This document shows positions 9,125-21,200 of a stretch of DNA of 64,000 nt, one piece after another. The translations under genes were made by a program, and so were the position numbers. The number at the start of each line of letters is the position of its first letter. The first letter of the stretch is position 1. Source of the DNA: Micromonospora gifhornensis (GTDB lineage: Bacteria; Actinomycetota; Actinomycetes; Mycobacteriales; Micromonosporaceae); contig NZ_BOPA01000017.1 in the NCBI RefSeq assembly GCF_016863515.1, positions 1-64,000 of the forward strand, in the 5' to 3' direction. The notes beneath the pieces were generated by a model, which was not told the origin of the DNA, made no database searches, and saw only the letters and a program-made list of their open reading frames with translations.

Positions 9125-9467
9125 GCTTTCCTCCTGGAGATCGTCGTTCCACCCTGGACGACGACCGGTCCGGTCGGAATCTCATCGGCCGGCGGGGAAG
9201 TGTTGTAGATCATGCGCAGCGTTCCTGGTCGAGGCGTTGATCAGGATCGTTGCGTTATCGCTCACTCCAGCCGGCGCGACCGTGCTCGTGAGGTGCCGAG
9301 AGGGCTGCGCAACATTCAGCAGATGTCGATGATCATGATTAAGTTGAGTCGAGTATGCAGGACTTCTTGAGTGCGCCGAAACTTTGTGGCAATCTCAGCT
9401 TCATCGACGCTTAGCGTTCTCTCGTCTCCTGTGTCGCCCCGGTGGACGGTCTGAACCGGCTGGTGAT

Positions 9468-9479
9468 GTTAGCGCTAAC
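9468..9479. promoter_or_regulatory. LacI-type operator upstream of GH10 xylanase
   Basis: GTTAGCGCTAAC is a perfect 12-bp palindrome with the central GCGCT-type core typical of LacI/GalR-family operators in actinomycetes. It lies 38 bp before the GH10 start codon. The rest of the 392-bp gap (9125-9516) holds a moderately AT-rich stretch near 9320-9380, probably the promoter, and no gene. Confidence 0.65.
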
Positions 9480-9492
9480 CCGTCGGAACTAG

Positions 9493-10950
<1,458 letters not shown>

Positions 10951-10997
10951 TCTGACAAGTGGGCACGACGGTCGGCACCATGAAGAGGGGAACGACA

Positions 10998-12437
10998 ATG
11001 GTCAGATCCCGTTCGAGTCGCTACCTGACCCGGTTACTCGCCTGCGCCATGGTCGCGCTCGGCGCGGTGCCGACCGCCGTGCTCGCCGGAGCCTCGCCTG
11101 CCGCCGCGGACACCACTGCGTTCCGCGGCGTCAACTGGGCCCGGCTGGGAGACAACTTCCACGGCGGACCGCTGGTCCTGCACGGGTTGAGCAGCTCCGA
11201 CAGCTACGCCACGGTCCAGGCCAAGGCCAACGCCATCTACACCGGATTCCAGAACAACCTGGGCGCCAACACGGTCCGGCTGCCGATCAACACCTACACC
11301 GTCGGTACGAGCTGGTGGAACTCGTACACCGGCGCGATCGACGCCGCGACGGCGAAGGGTTTCAAGGTCGTCCTCTCCTACTGGGACGACGGGGTCGCTG
11401 CCAGCGGCGGCCGGATCGTCAACACGAGCGCCTTCAACACCATGTGGAACACCGTGGTCGCCCGGTACGGCGGCAACGACCTGGTCTACTTCGAGCCGAT
11501 GAACGAGCCGGGCGGGCATTCCGCCGCCGACTGGGCCAACGTGGTCGTCAACTGGCTCGACGCCCGCCCGTCGATTCCCCGTGACCGCGTCTTCGTCAGC
11601 GGCGCCGGCCTGAACACCGACATCAGGTCGATGTGTGCCGACCGCCGGCTCGACGGGACGCTCGTATCGCTGCACCACTACACCTTCTTCAGCGGTGCGA
11701 AGAACTACGACCAGTGGGTGGCGTTTCTGCGGGACGCGATCGGTCCCTGCGCCGGGCGTACCGTCATGGACGAGTTCGGCGCGCCCATGGACACCGGGCT
11801 CAACTACCACGACGCCGCCAGCAGCGACAACTTCGTGCGCTACTTCCGCGCCACCACCGACGTGCTGCGGGAGTTGCGGATCGGCTCGATCTACTGGCCG
11901 GGCCTGGGCGGCAAGGTGACCGCAGGCCAGGGTGACGACTGGTACGCCATGCAGAAGCTGCACGGCACCGGCACCAACCTCACCCTGAGCACCCCCAACG
12001 CCAGCGGCCTCGATCGCCTCCGGTACGCCTGGGGCCTGACCGGCGGCGTCCCGGACCGGGTGAGCCGGCTCCGCAACGTCGGCACCGGGCAGTGCCTGGA
12101 CATCCCCGGCGGCACCACCGCCAACATCCAGGTCCAGGTGTACGCCTGCAACACCAGCACAGCCCAACGTTGGACCGCGACGGCCGGTGGACAACTCACG
12201 GCGCTCGGCGGCCAGCGCTGCCTCGACGCGTACAACCGGGGGACGACAAACGGCACCGTCGTCGGCACGTACGTGTGCAACGGCGGCGACAACCAACGGT
12301 GGACGATCGGCGGCGACGGTTCGATCCGCAGCGCACTGTCCGGCCTCTGCCTGGACGTGAACACCACCACCCTGAAGGTCCAGCTCTGGGCCTGTTGGGG
12401 CGGCGACAACCAGAAGTGGCAGACAGAAAACATCTGA
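10998..12437 (+). CDS. secreted GH5 family glycosidase with ricin B-type domain
   Basis: A 479-residue protein that starts at ATG 10998 behind AGAGGGGAACGACA. The signal peptide runs to about residue 38 (SPAAAD). The GH5-type barrel spans about 40-345; the predicted acid/base is Glu170 in EPMNEPGG and the nucleophile Glu259 in VMDEFGAP. The C-terminal ricin trefoil (about 358-479) has QCLDIPGG, QRCLDAYN and LCLDVNTT repeats. GH5 enzymes hydrolyse beta-glucan, mannan or xylan links; the subfamily and substrate cannot be settled here. The gap of 47 bp after the GH10 gene and the shared lectin domain suggest co-transcription and joint action on plant cell wall. Confidence 0.9.
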   Translation: MVRSRSSRYLTRLLACAMVALGAVPTAVLAGASPAAADTTAFRGVNWARLGDNFHGGPLVLHGLSSSDSYATVQAKANAIYTGFQNNLGANTVRLPINTYTVGTSWWNSYTGAIDAATAKGFKVVLSYWDDGVAASGGRIVNTSAFNTMWNTVVARYGGNDLVYFEPMNEPGGHSAADWANVVVNWLDARPSIPRDRVFVSGAGLNTDIRSMCADRRLDGTLVSLHHYTFFSGAKNYDQWVAFLRDAIGPCAGRTVMDEFGAPMDTGLNYHDAASSDNFVRYFRATTDVLRELRIGSIYWPGLGGKVTAGQGDDWYAMQKLHGTGTNLTLSTPNASGLDRLRYAWGLTGGVPDRVSRLRNVGTGQCLDIPGGTTANIQVQVYACNTSTAQRWTATAGGQLTALGGQRCLDAYNRGTTNGTVVGTYVCNGGDNQRWTIGGDGSIRSALSGLCLDVNTTTLKVQLWACWGGDNQKWQTENI

Positions 12438-15194
<2,757 letters not shown>

Positions 15195-15201
15195 GAACCG
15201 A

Positions 15202-15234
15202 CCCGGGGGCCAGGCATCCTGCCTGGCCCCCGGG
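15202..15234. terminator. strong bidirectional terminator
   Basis: A perfect 15-bp stem, CCCGGGGGCCAGGCA (15202-15216) and TGCCTGGCCCCCGGG (15220-15234), with a TCC loop. It sits between the end of the beta-helix gene and the stop of the convergent SDR gene. Confidence 0.85.
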
Positions 15235-15281
15235 CCTCTGCTGGTCGACCGGTCCGGTGCGCCGCACCGGACCGGATCGGG

Positions 15282-16220
15282 TCACTCCGACTTGCCGAAG
15301 GCGTCGACGCCGGTCAACTCGGCCGAGAGCGCCCAGAGCCGCTCGGCCGCCTCGCGATCCTCGGGGCCGCCGAAGGTCTTGGCGACCTTGCACGCCTGAA
15401 GGTAGGCACCGCCGTCACCCGTCAGAGCCGGTGACGTCGCGGCCCAGACCTGGGTCGCGGCACCCTGCTCGGGGGCCCGGAACTCGGGCAGCAGCGCGGT
15501 GCCCTCCTCGTCGATCCAGCCGGCACCGACCATCTCCTCCTTGGAGAGGTGGCGCTGCAACGGCGTGAGGATGTAGCCGGGGTTCACCGAGAACGCCTGC
15601 ACCCCGGCCGCCCGACCCAGCCGGTCCAGCTCGGCGGCGAAGAGAATGTTCGCCGACTTCGACTGGCTGTACGCCGCCCACTTGTCGTAGCCGTCGGTGA
15701 AGTGCACGTCGTCCCAGTTGATGCGGGGGGTCTCCCCGGCGCCGGAGGACAGCACGACGACGCGCGCGCCGCCGTCGGCGGTCAGGGCCGGCCAGAGCCG
15801 GTTGACCAGGGCGTAGTGCCCCAGGTGGTTGGTGGCGAACTGGGCCTCCCAGCCCGGACCGACCCGGGTCAGCGGGGTGGCCATGATCCCCGCGTTGTTG
15901 ATCAGGATGTCGATGCTGCGGCCCGAGGCGAGGAACCTCTCGGCGAACGCCCGCACGCTGTCCAGATCTGCCAGGTCGAGCTCGTCGACCTCGACCCCGT
16001 CGATCCCCGCGACCGCCTCCCGCGCGACGTCCGTACGCCGGGCCGGGACGATGACCCGGGCGCCGGCGGCGGCGAGCGCACGGGTGGTTGCCAGACCCAG
16101 GCCCGAGTAGCCGCCGGTGACGATGGCGACCTTGCCGGAAAGGTCGATGCCGGCGAGCACCTCTGTCGCGGTGCTGTCGATGCCGAAGCTCAGGTCGTCA
16201 TGCTTGTCAGAAACAGTCAT
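15282..16220 (-). CDS. short-chain dehydrogenase/reductase
   Basis: A 312-residue SDR. The Rossmann motif TGGYSGLG lies near residue 38, NNAG follows, and the active-site Ser and YSQSK are present. The protein resembles light-dependent-protochlorophyllide-reductase/WW-domain-oxidoreductase-like SDRs often annotated only as oxidoreductase. The start at ATG 16220 is preceded by CCGGAAGTGGAAG. It stands alone, convergent with the beta-helix gene and divergent from the ABC importer. The substrate is unknown and there is no link to the neighbouring hydrolases beyond position. Confidence 0.88.
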   Translation of the reverse strand: MTVSDKHDDLSFGIDSTATEVLAGIDLSGKVAIVTGGYSGLGLATTRALAAAGARVIVPARRTDVAREAVAGIDGVEVDELDLADLDSVRAFAERFLASGRSIDILINNAGIMATPLTRVGPGWEAQFATNHLGHYALVNRLWPALTADGGARVVVLSSGAGETPRINWDDVHFTDGYDKWAAYSQSKSANILFAAELDRLGRAAGVQAFSVNPGYILTPLQRHLSKEEMVGAGWIDEEGTALLPEFRAPEQGAATQVWAATSPALTGDGGAYLQACKVAKTFGGPEDREAAERLWALSAELTGVDAFGKSE

Positions 16221-16508
16221 CTTCCACTTCCGGTCGGGCACCACTGCTGCTGGCGCGGAGGGGTCAGGCAGGCGTCTCGACGCGGTGGAGCCGCTGGGTC
16301 AGGCTCGGATACAGCAGGCCCTGCAGGATGCCGATGCTGGCTGCCGGCGTCGACGTGAGCGTCACCAAGAGATGGAGCACCGTGAACTGTAGTCCAAAGG
16401 TGACTCCGTGGTGGGGTAGGCGTACGCGCAGGTGCGCTTGTCCTCGTCCAGGAACCGCTGACCCAGCGCGCGGTGTCCGCGAGGGGGTACGGCCGAAGTC
16501 CGTACAAC

Positions 16509-16558
16509 TTCGGGGAAGGTGCTGCCTCGTCAGCCAGCGAGACAGCACTTTCCCCGAA
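16509..16558. repeat. near-perfect 21-bp inverted repeat in intergenic region
   Basis: Arms 16509-16529 and 16538-16558 pair over 21 bp with one wobble and one mismatch around an 8-nt loop. It lies in the 553-bp gap between the SDR gene and the ABC importer genes. No ORF in the gap looks real; the rest holds only the presumed promoters. The hairpin could be a regulatory RNA structure, a terminator, or a remnant of a small repeat element. Confidence 0.7.
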
Positions 16559-16773
16559 ACTGCCGCCAGGGCCGGGTGGGCGGGGCCTGGGGGGCGTCGT
16601 TGTTCAACTTATTCATGACGGGCGTCAGAATTTCTTGACTTCCGGTGCCGGGTGACTGACCATGGCCAACACAGCGACGTGACCTCTCACACAGTGGTAG
16701 GTCACCTGCAGATCCGTGGCATCCGCCGATTTCTGACGCACCCCACCACCCCCGCCCAGGAAGGGCCTCGTCA

Positions 16774-17748
16774 ATGAAGAAGGTCATCGCACTCGGGCTG
16801 ATCGCCGCCACCGCGATCGCCCTCACCGCATGTACTGATTCCGATGCGTCCTCCCCGTCCGACCCGGCCGACGGCGACCTGCGCCAGGTCCGGGTCGCGG
16901 CGTTGCCCATCACCGAGACCGCCGCGCTGTGGGGCGGCATCAAGGCGGGCATCTTCGCCAAGCGCGGCCTCAGCGTGGAGGTGCTGCCCGCCCAGGGTGG
17001 TGCGCAGGCGATTCCGGCACTGCTCAACGGCGACATCGACTTCGCGATCGGCCAGCCCTTCGGCCCGTTCCGGGCCGACCTCCAGGACCTCGGCGTGGTC
17101 ATGATCGGCAACTACGCCTCCTCGTACGCCGAGGGTGACGACATCAACGCCGTGGTGGCCTCGGCGAAGTCCGGCATCACCCGGCCGGCCGAGCTGGCGG
17201 GTCGCCGGGTCGCGGTGAACAGCCTGGGCGCGGCGGGCGACGTGACGATCATGGCGGCGGTCGAGAAGGACGGCGGGGACCCGTCCACCATCAAGTTCGT
17301 CGAGGTCGCCTTCCCGGACGCCCCGGCGCAGTTGGAGGCCGGCAACATCGACGCGGCCTGGGTGCCGGAGCCGTTCGTCACGCAGCTGCGCAGCCGTGGC
17401 GACACCTTCATCGTGGCGCCCTACCAGGCGGTCGTGCCGGGTCTGACCACGCTGACCACGATCACCACCAAGGAGCGTACGGAGAAAGACGTCAAGCTCG
17501 TCGACGACTTCGCGGCGGCGATGAAGGAGACGCTCCAGTGGGCCCAGGACTCCGCCAACGAGACGGCGGTCCGGCAGGCCATCAAGGACAACCTGCAACT
17601 GCCGGAGCCGGTGGCGGATTCGGTGAAGCTGCCCGAGTTCGGCTGGGACCTTGACCGGACGAGCCTGCAGACGCTCGCGGAACTCGCCCAGAAGTACCGC
17701 GTGCTCGACAAGCAGCCGAACCTCGACCGGCTCATCCAGCAGAAGTAG
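16774..17748 (+). CDS. NitT/TauT-type ABC transporter substrate-binding lipoprotein
   Basis: A 324-residue lipoprotein with signal peptide and lipobox LTAC (Cys20). The fold signatures are those of the SsuA/THI5-like family: VRVAALPITETAALWGGIKAGIFAKRGL, then a GDIDFAIGQ pocket segment and AGNIDAAWVPEPF. It binds a small molecule outside the membrane and delivers it to the two permeases encoded downstream. Members of this transporter class carry sulfonates, nitrate, thiamine precursors or aromatic acids. The adjoining aromatic catabolic genes favour an aromatic acid here, which is inference. Confidence 0.9.
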   Translation: MKKVIALGLIAATAIALTACTDSDASSPSDPADGDLRQVRVAALPITETAALWGGIKAGIFAKRGLSVEVLPAQGGAQAIPALLNGDIDFAIGQPFGPFRADLQDLGVVMIGNYASSYAEGDDINAVVASAKSGITRPAELAGRRVAVNSLGAAGDVTIMAAVEKDGGDPSTIKFVEVAFPDAPAQLEAGNIDAAWVPEPFVTQLRSRGDTFIVAPYQAVVPGLTTLTTITTKERTEKDVKLVDDFAAAMKETLQWAQDSANETAVRQAIKDNLQLPEPVADSVKLPEFGWDLDRTSLQTLAELAQKYRVLDKQPNLDRLIQQK

Positions 17749-17760
17749 CCCGCGATTGCC

Positions 17761-17793
17761 CGCCCTCCCCGGTGCCCGAGACCGGGGAGGGCG
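17761..17793 (+). promoter_or_regulatory. intra-operon hairpin between binding protein and permease
   Basis: A 13-bp perfect stem, CGCCCTCCCCGGT and ACCGGGGAGGGCG, with a 7-nt loop, lies just after the binding-protein stop and before the first permease. Hairpins here commonly protect the binding-protein message or reduce read-through, so more binding protein than permease is made. Confidence 0.6.
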
Positions 17794-17820
17794 TCGCCGC
17801 CGCTTGTTCACGGGAGTGAC

Positions 17821-18621
17821 ATGGCTGTCCCATCCACCCGACGCCTGCGTGGGTTGCGCAAGGCGCTGCTGGGCCTCACCGGCCTGGCCGGATTCCTCGT
17901 CGTCTGGCAGCTGATCCCGACGCTGGGCCTGATCAACTCGCAGTACCTGCCGTACGTGACGGACGTGTTCGCGCGGCTGGCCGAGGAATCCGTCGACCTC
18001 GCGTTCTGGCGGCGGCTGGGGTCCACCATGAAGTCGTGGGCGATCGGACTGACGGTGGCCACGCTCGCCGCCGTGGTCCTCGGCACGGTCGTCGGTCTGG
18101 TGCCGTTCCTCCGGCGCGCCACGCACACGATGATCGAGTTCCTGCGGCCGATCCCGTCGGTGGCGTTGATCCCGTTGGCCGTGCTGATGTTCGGCATCCA
18201 GATGCAGGCCGCCCTCGTCATCATCATCTACGCGTCGTTCTGGCAGGTGTTCGTGCAGGTGATCTACGGGGTTGCCGACGTCGACGCGGTCGCCCGGGAC
18301 ACCGCCCGCAGCTTCGGTCTGACCCGTCGCGAACAGTTGACCCACCTGGTGCTGCCGACGGCCCTGCCGTACCTGATGACCGGGGTGCGGCTCGCCGCGG
18401 CGGTCGCGCTCATCCTGGCCATCACCGCGGAGATGGTGATCGGCAACCCCGGCCTCGGGCGGATGATCGAACTGTCCCGCTCCGCCGGGGACTCCGTCGG
18501 CCTGTACGCCTTCGTGGTGGTCACCGGCCTGCTCGGGCTCGCGGTCAACCTGGTCTTCCGGTTCGTCGAGCGGCGCACGTTGTCCTGGCACGAGTCGATC
18601 CGAGGGGAGCAGGCCCTGTGA
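17821..18621 (+). CDS. ABC transporter permease (first of two)
   Basis: A 266-residue inner-membrane permease with about six hydrophobic segments. The BPD_transp_1 EAA-like loop is visible as VARDTARSFGLTRREQLTHLVLPTALPYLM (read in parts). It belongs to the SsuC/TauC type. GGGAG lies just before ATG 17821. Its stop overlaps the GTG start of the second permease (GTGA). Two different permease genes instead of one homodimer-forming gene is a departure from the usual ssuABC/tauABC layout. Confidence 0.92.
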   Translation: MAVPSTRRLRGLRKALLGLTGLAGFLVVWQLIPTLGLINSQYLPYVTDVFARLAEESVDLAFWRRLGSTMKSWAIGLTVATLAAVVLGTVVGLVPFLRRATHTMIEFLRPIPSVALIPLAVLMFGIQMQAALVIIIYASFWQVFVQVIYGVADVDAVARDTARSFGLTRREQLTHLVLPTALPYLMTGVRLAAAVALILAITAEMVIGNPGLGRMIELSRSAGDSVGLYAFVVVTGLLGLAVNLVFRFVERRTLSWHESIRGEQAL

Positions 18622-19466
18622 CCAAGCACCCTGACCGGATCGCCGTCGCCGAGCGCACGGCCGGGCCCGACGTCGCGCGTCGGCCCGGGGTCGGCTCCCG
18701 GATCGCGTCGAGTCTCGGCTACTCGCTCGGGCTGCCGATGCTGCTGCTGGTGGTGTGGGGACTGCTCGCGACGAGGTCGACGAACCGGTTCTTCCCCGAT
18801 CCGCTGACCATCTTCGAAGCCTTCGTGGACACCTGGGTCGGGCCGGCGTTCGTCGAGGACGTGCTGCCCAGCCTGTACCGCCTCGGCCTCGGCATCACCG
18901 CCTCGATCGTGGTCGGCATCGCCGCCGGCACCATCATCGGCCTGGTGCAGTGGCTGCGCGAACTGCTCGAACCGCTGCTGGAGTTCTTCCGGGCCATCCC
19001 ACCGCCGGTGCTGATCCCGGTGGTGATGCTGCTGCTCGGCATCACCGACACCATGAAGGTCGTGGTCATCGTCTCCGGCGCGGTCTGGCCGATCCTGCTG
19101 AACACCATCGAGGGCGTACGGGCCACCGACAGCGTGATGACCGAGACCGCCGAATCGTTCCAGGTCACCTGGTGGGAGCGGCTCTGGTTCCTGGTGCTGC
19201 CGGCGGCCAGCCCGCGCATCATGGCCGGGGTCCGGCAGGGCCTGTCGGTCGCGCTCATCCTGATGGTGATCTCGGAGATGTTCGCCTCGTCCGCCGGGCT
19301 CGGCTACCGCATCGCCTACTTCCAGCGCAACTACCTCATCGCCGAGATGTGGAGCGGAATCCTCCTGCTCGGTCTCGTCGGCGTCTTCCTCGCCGTCGTC
19401 TTCGGAATCGTCGAGCGGCGCGTGCTGCGCTGGTATCACGGACTCAGGGAGGTCAACCGTGCCTGA
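18618..19466 (+). CDS. ABC transporter permease (second of two)
   Basis: A 282-residue permease starting at GTG 18618, overlapping the previous stop. It has an N-terminal cytoplasmic extension of about 35 residues, then about six membrane segments, with a permease loop near TETAESFQVTWWERLWFLVLP. It is homologous to, but clearly different from, the first permease, so the pore is probably a heterodimer. The 3' end overlaps the ATPase gene by 8 bp. Confidence 0.92.
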   Translation: MTKHPDRIAVAERTAGPDVARRPGVGSRIASSLGYSLGLPMLLLVVWGLLATRSTNRFFPDPLTIFEAFVDTWVGPAFVEDVLPSLYRLGLGITASIVVGIAAGTIIGLVQWLRELLEPLLEFFRAIPPPVLIPVVMLLLGITDTMKVVVIVSGAVWPILLNTIEGVRATDSVMTETAESFQVTWWERLWFLVLPAASPRIMAGVRQGLSVALILMVISEMFASSAGLGYRIAYFQRNYLIAEMWSGILLLGLVGVFLAVVFGIVERRVLRWYHGLREVNRA

Positions 19467-20271
19467 CCGGAGCACCCTGCTGCGGGTGGAGCATCTGCGC
19501 AAGGTCTACGAATCGGCCACCGGCAACGTCGAGGCGATCGGGGACATCAGCTTCACGATGAACGCCGGTGAGCTGGTCTGCATCGTCGGGCCGTCCGGTT
19601 GTGGCAAGACCACGCTGCTGAAGTGCCTGGCCGGTCTGCTGCGCCCGACAAGTGGTGTGGTCGAGATGGACGGTGCGCCGGTGACCGGGCCGAGCCCGGC
19701 CATGGCTGTGGTGTTCCAGGAGTACGGCCGCAGCCTCTACCCGTGGCTGACCGTACGCGGGAACGTCGAGCTGCCGCTGCGGCACAAAAAGTTCAGCCGC
19801 GCCCAGCGGGAGAAGTTGGTCACCGACGCGCTTGTCGCGGTGGGGCTGGACCACGCCGCCCGCAGCCATCCGTGGCAGCTCTCCGGGGGCATGCAGCAAC
19901 GGGTGGCGATCGCACGGGCCATCGCGTACCAACCCGAAGTCATGATCATGGATGAGCCGTTCGCGGCGGTCGACGCGCAGACCCGGGCGGACCTGGAGGA
20001 CCTCGTCCGCGAGCTGCACACCAGCCGCAACATGTCGATCCTCTTCGTCACCCACGACATCGACGAGTCGGTTTACCTGGGAGAACGGGTTCTAGTATTG
20101 TCCAAGTCGCCGACCTGGGTACAAGAGGACCTCGCGATCGATCTGCCGCCTACGCGTGATCAGATCACCACCCGCGCCCTGCCCCGGTTCACCGAGCTGC
20201 GGACCCACGTCTACGACCAGATCCAGCGGGCCAAGCGTGGCAAGACTGTCGACGCGCAACCGGCGCGGTGA
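19459..20271 (+). CDS. ABC transporter ATP-binding protein
   Basis: A 270-residue ATPase of the SsuB/TauB type. Walker A is GPSGCGKTT, the Q-loop VVFQEYGRSLYPW, the signature LSGGMQQRVAIARA, Walker B VMIMDEP, and the switch His is in VTHDIDE. The GTG start at 19459 follows GGGAGG and overlaps the permease stop. It powers the importer encoded by the three upstream genes. The stop overlaps the start of the PaaX-family regulator gene (GTGA), so regulator and transporter are one operon. Confidence 0.95.
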   Translation: MPDRSTLLRVEHLRKVYESATGNVEAIGDISFTMNAGELVCIVGPSGCGKTTLLKCLAGLLRPTSGVVEMDGAPVTGPSPAMAVVFQEYGRSLYPWLTVRGNVELPLRHKKFSRAQREKLVTDALVAVGLDHAARSHPWQLSGGMQQRVAIARAIAYQPEVMIMDEPFAAVDAQTRADLEDLVRELHTSRNMSILFVTHDIDESVYLGERVLVLSKSPTWVQEDLAIDLPPTRDQITTRALPRFTELRTHVYDQIQRAKRGKTVDAQPAR

Positions 20272-21200
20272 CCGCTGCGGTCGCCACGACGGATTCGCCG
20301 AAAGGGAGGGCTGTGCGTAGCCGTCAGCCGAAGCAACTGCTGCTCGCCTTCTTCGGTGAGCATGTGGTCGACGCCGCCACCGGGCCGATCCGGGCCAGTG
20401 CCCTGATCAGTGTGCTGGAGCCGGCCGGCGTCGCCGCGCCGGCCACCCGCGCGACGCTCGACCGCCTGGTCGGCAGCGGCATCCTCGCCCGCACCAGGAA
20501 CGGTCGGGAGACGCTGTTCTCGCTGACCGAGCACGGGGCGGCGGTGCTGCGCGAGGCGACGGACCGGGTCCGTGGCCCTCGGCCGTTCGACCCGCAGGGC
20601 AACGGGTGGACCCTTGTCACCTTCTCCATCCCCGAGGGGCAGCGGATGCTGCGGCACCGGCTGCGCTCGACCCTGACCTGGGAGGGGTTCGCGCCGATCC
20701 GGGACGGCCTGTGGCTCGCGCCCGGTGAGGTCGACCTCGCCGGGTCGTTGGAGCCGTTACGGCAGGACCTGCCACCGCACACCGTCATGGCGTTCCACGC
20801 CCGGGAGTTGGACGGCTTCCCGATCGGGGAGAGTGTGCGAGCCGCCTGGGACATCGAGGCGATCCGGCGCGAACACCTCGCCTTCATCGAGGTGTGGGAC
20901 GACCCCGCCGCCGTGGCGCTGGCACCGAGCGCGCTGACCGTACGCACGATGCTTGTGGCGGACTGGCTGGCGTTGCTGCGCGCCGATCCCCGGCTGCCGG
21001 CCGAGTTCATGGACGAGCAGTGGCCGGCCACCCGGTCGGCGGAGACCTACCGCCGGATGCACGAGAAGCTGGCCGAGGCGTCCGCCGCGGAGTTCGCCGA
21101 ACTCGTCGCCGCCCGCACCTCGGTCAGACGCCGAAACGGGCGCGCAGGTCCGCCTTCCGCACCTTCCCCGACGCCGTCCGCGGCAACTCGTCCACGATGA
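20268..21200 (+). CDS. PaaX-family transcriptional regulator (operon with ABC importer)
   Basis: A 310-residue protein with the PaaX plan: an N-terminal winged helix (PIRASALISVLEPAGVAAPATRATLDRL, read in parts), a middle Cas2-like domain (GNGWTLVTFSIPEG) and a C-terminal domain. PaaX proteins are repressors that release DNA on binding an aryl-CoA such as phenylacetyl-CoA. Starts are GTG 20268 (coupled to the ATPase stop) or GTG 20313 behind AAAGGGAGGG. The last 77 bp overlap the end of the convergent acyl-CoA ligase gene. A CoA-thioester sensor beside an aryl-acid ligase fits aromatic-acid control. Confidence 0.9.
   Translation: MTAAVATTDSPKGRAVRSRQPKQLLLAFFGEHVVDAATGPIRASALISVLEPAGVAAPATRATLDRLVGSGILARTRNGRETLFSLTEHGAAVLREATDRVRGPRPFDPQGNGWTLVTFSIPEGQRMLRHRLRSTLTWEGFAPIRDGLWLAPGEVDLAGSLEPLRQDLPPHTVMAFHARELDGFPIGESVRAAWDIEAIRREHLAFIEVWDDPAAVALAPSALTVRTMLVADWLALLRADPRLPAEFMDEQWPATRSAETYRRMHEKLAEASAAEFAELVAARTSVRRRNGRAGPPSAPSPTPSAATRPR

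Noticed and set aside
16264..16548. 94-residue minus-strand frame in the gap before the ABC importer
   Set aside because: No ribosome site, no domain, and it runs through the 21-bp hairpin.
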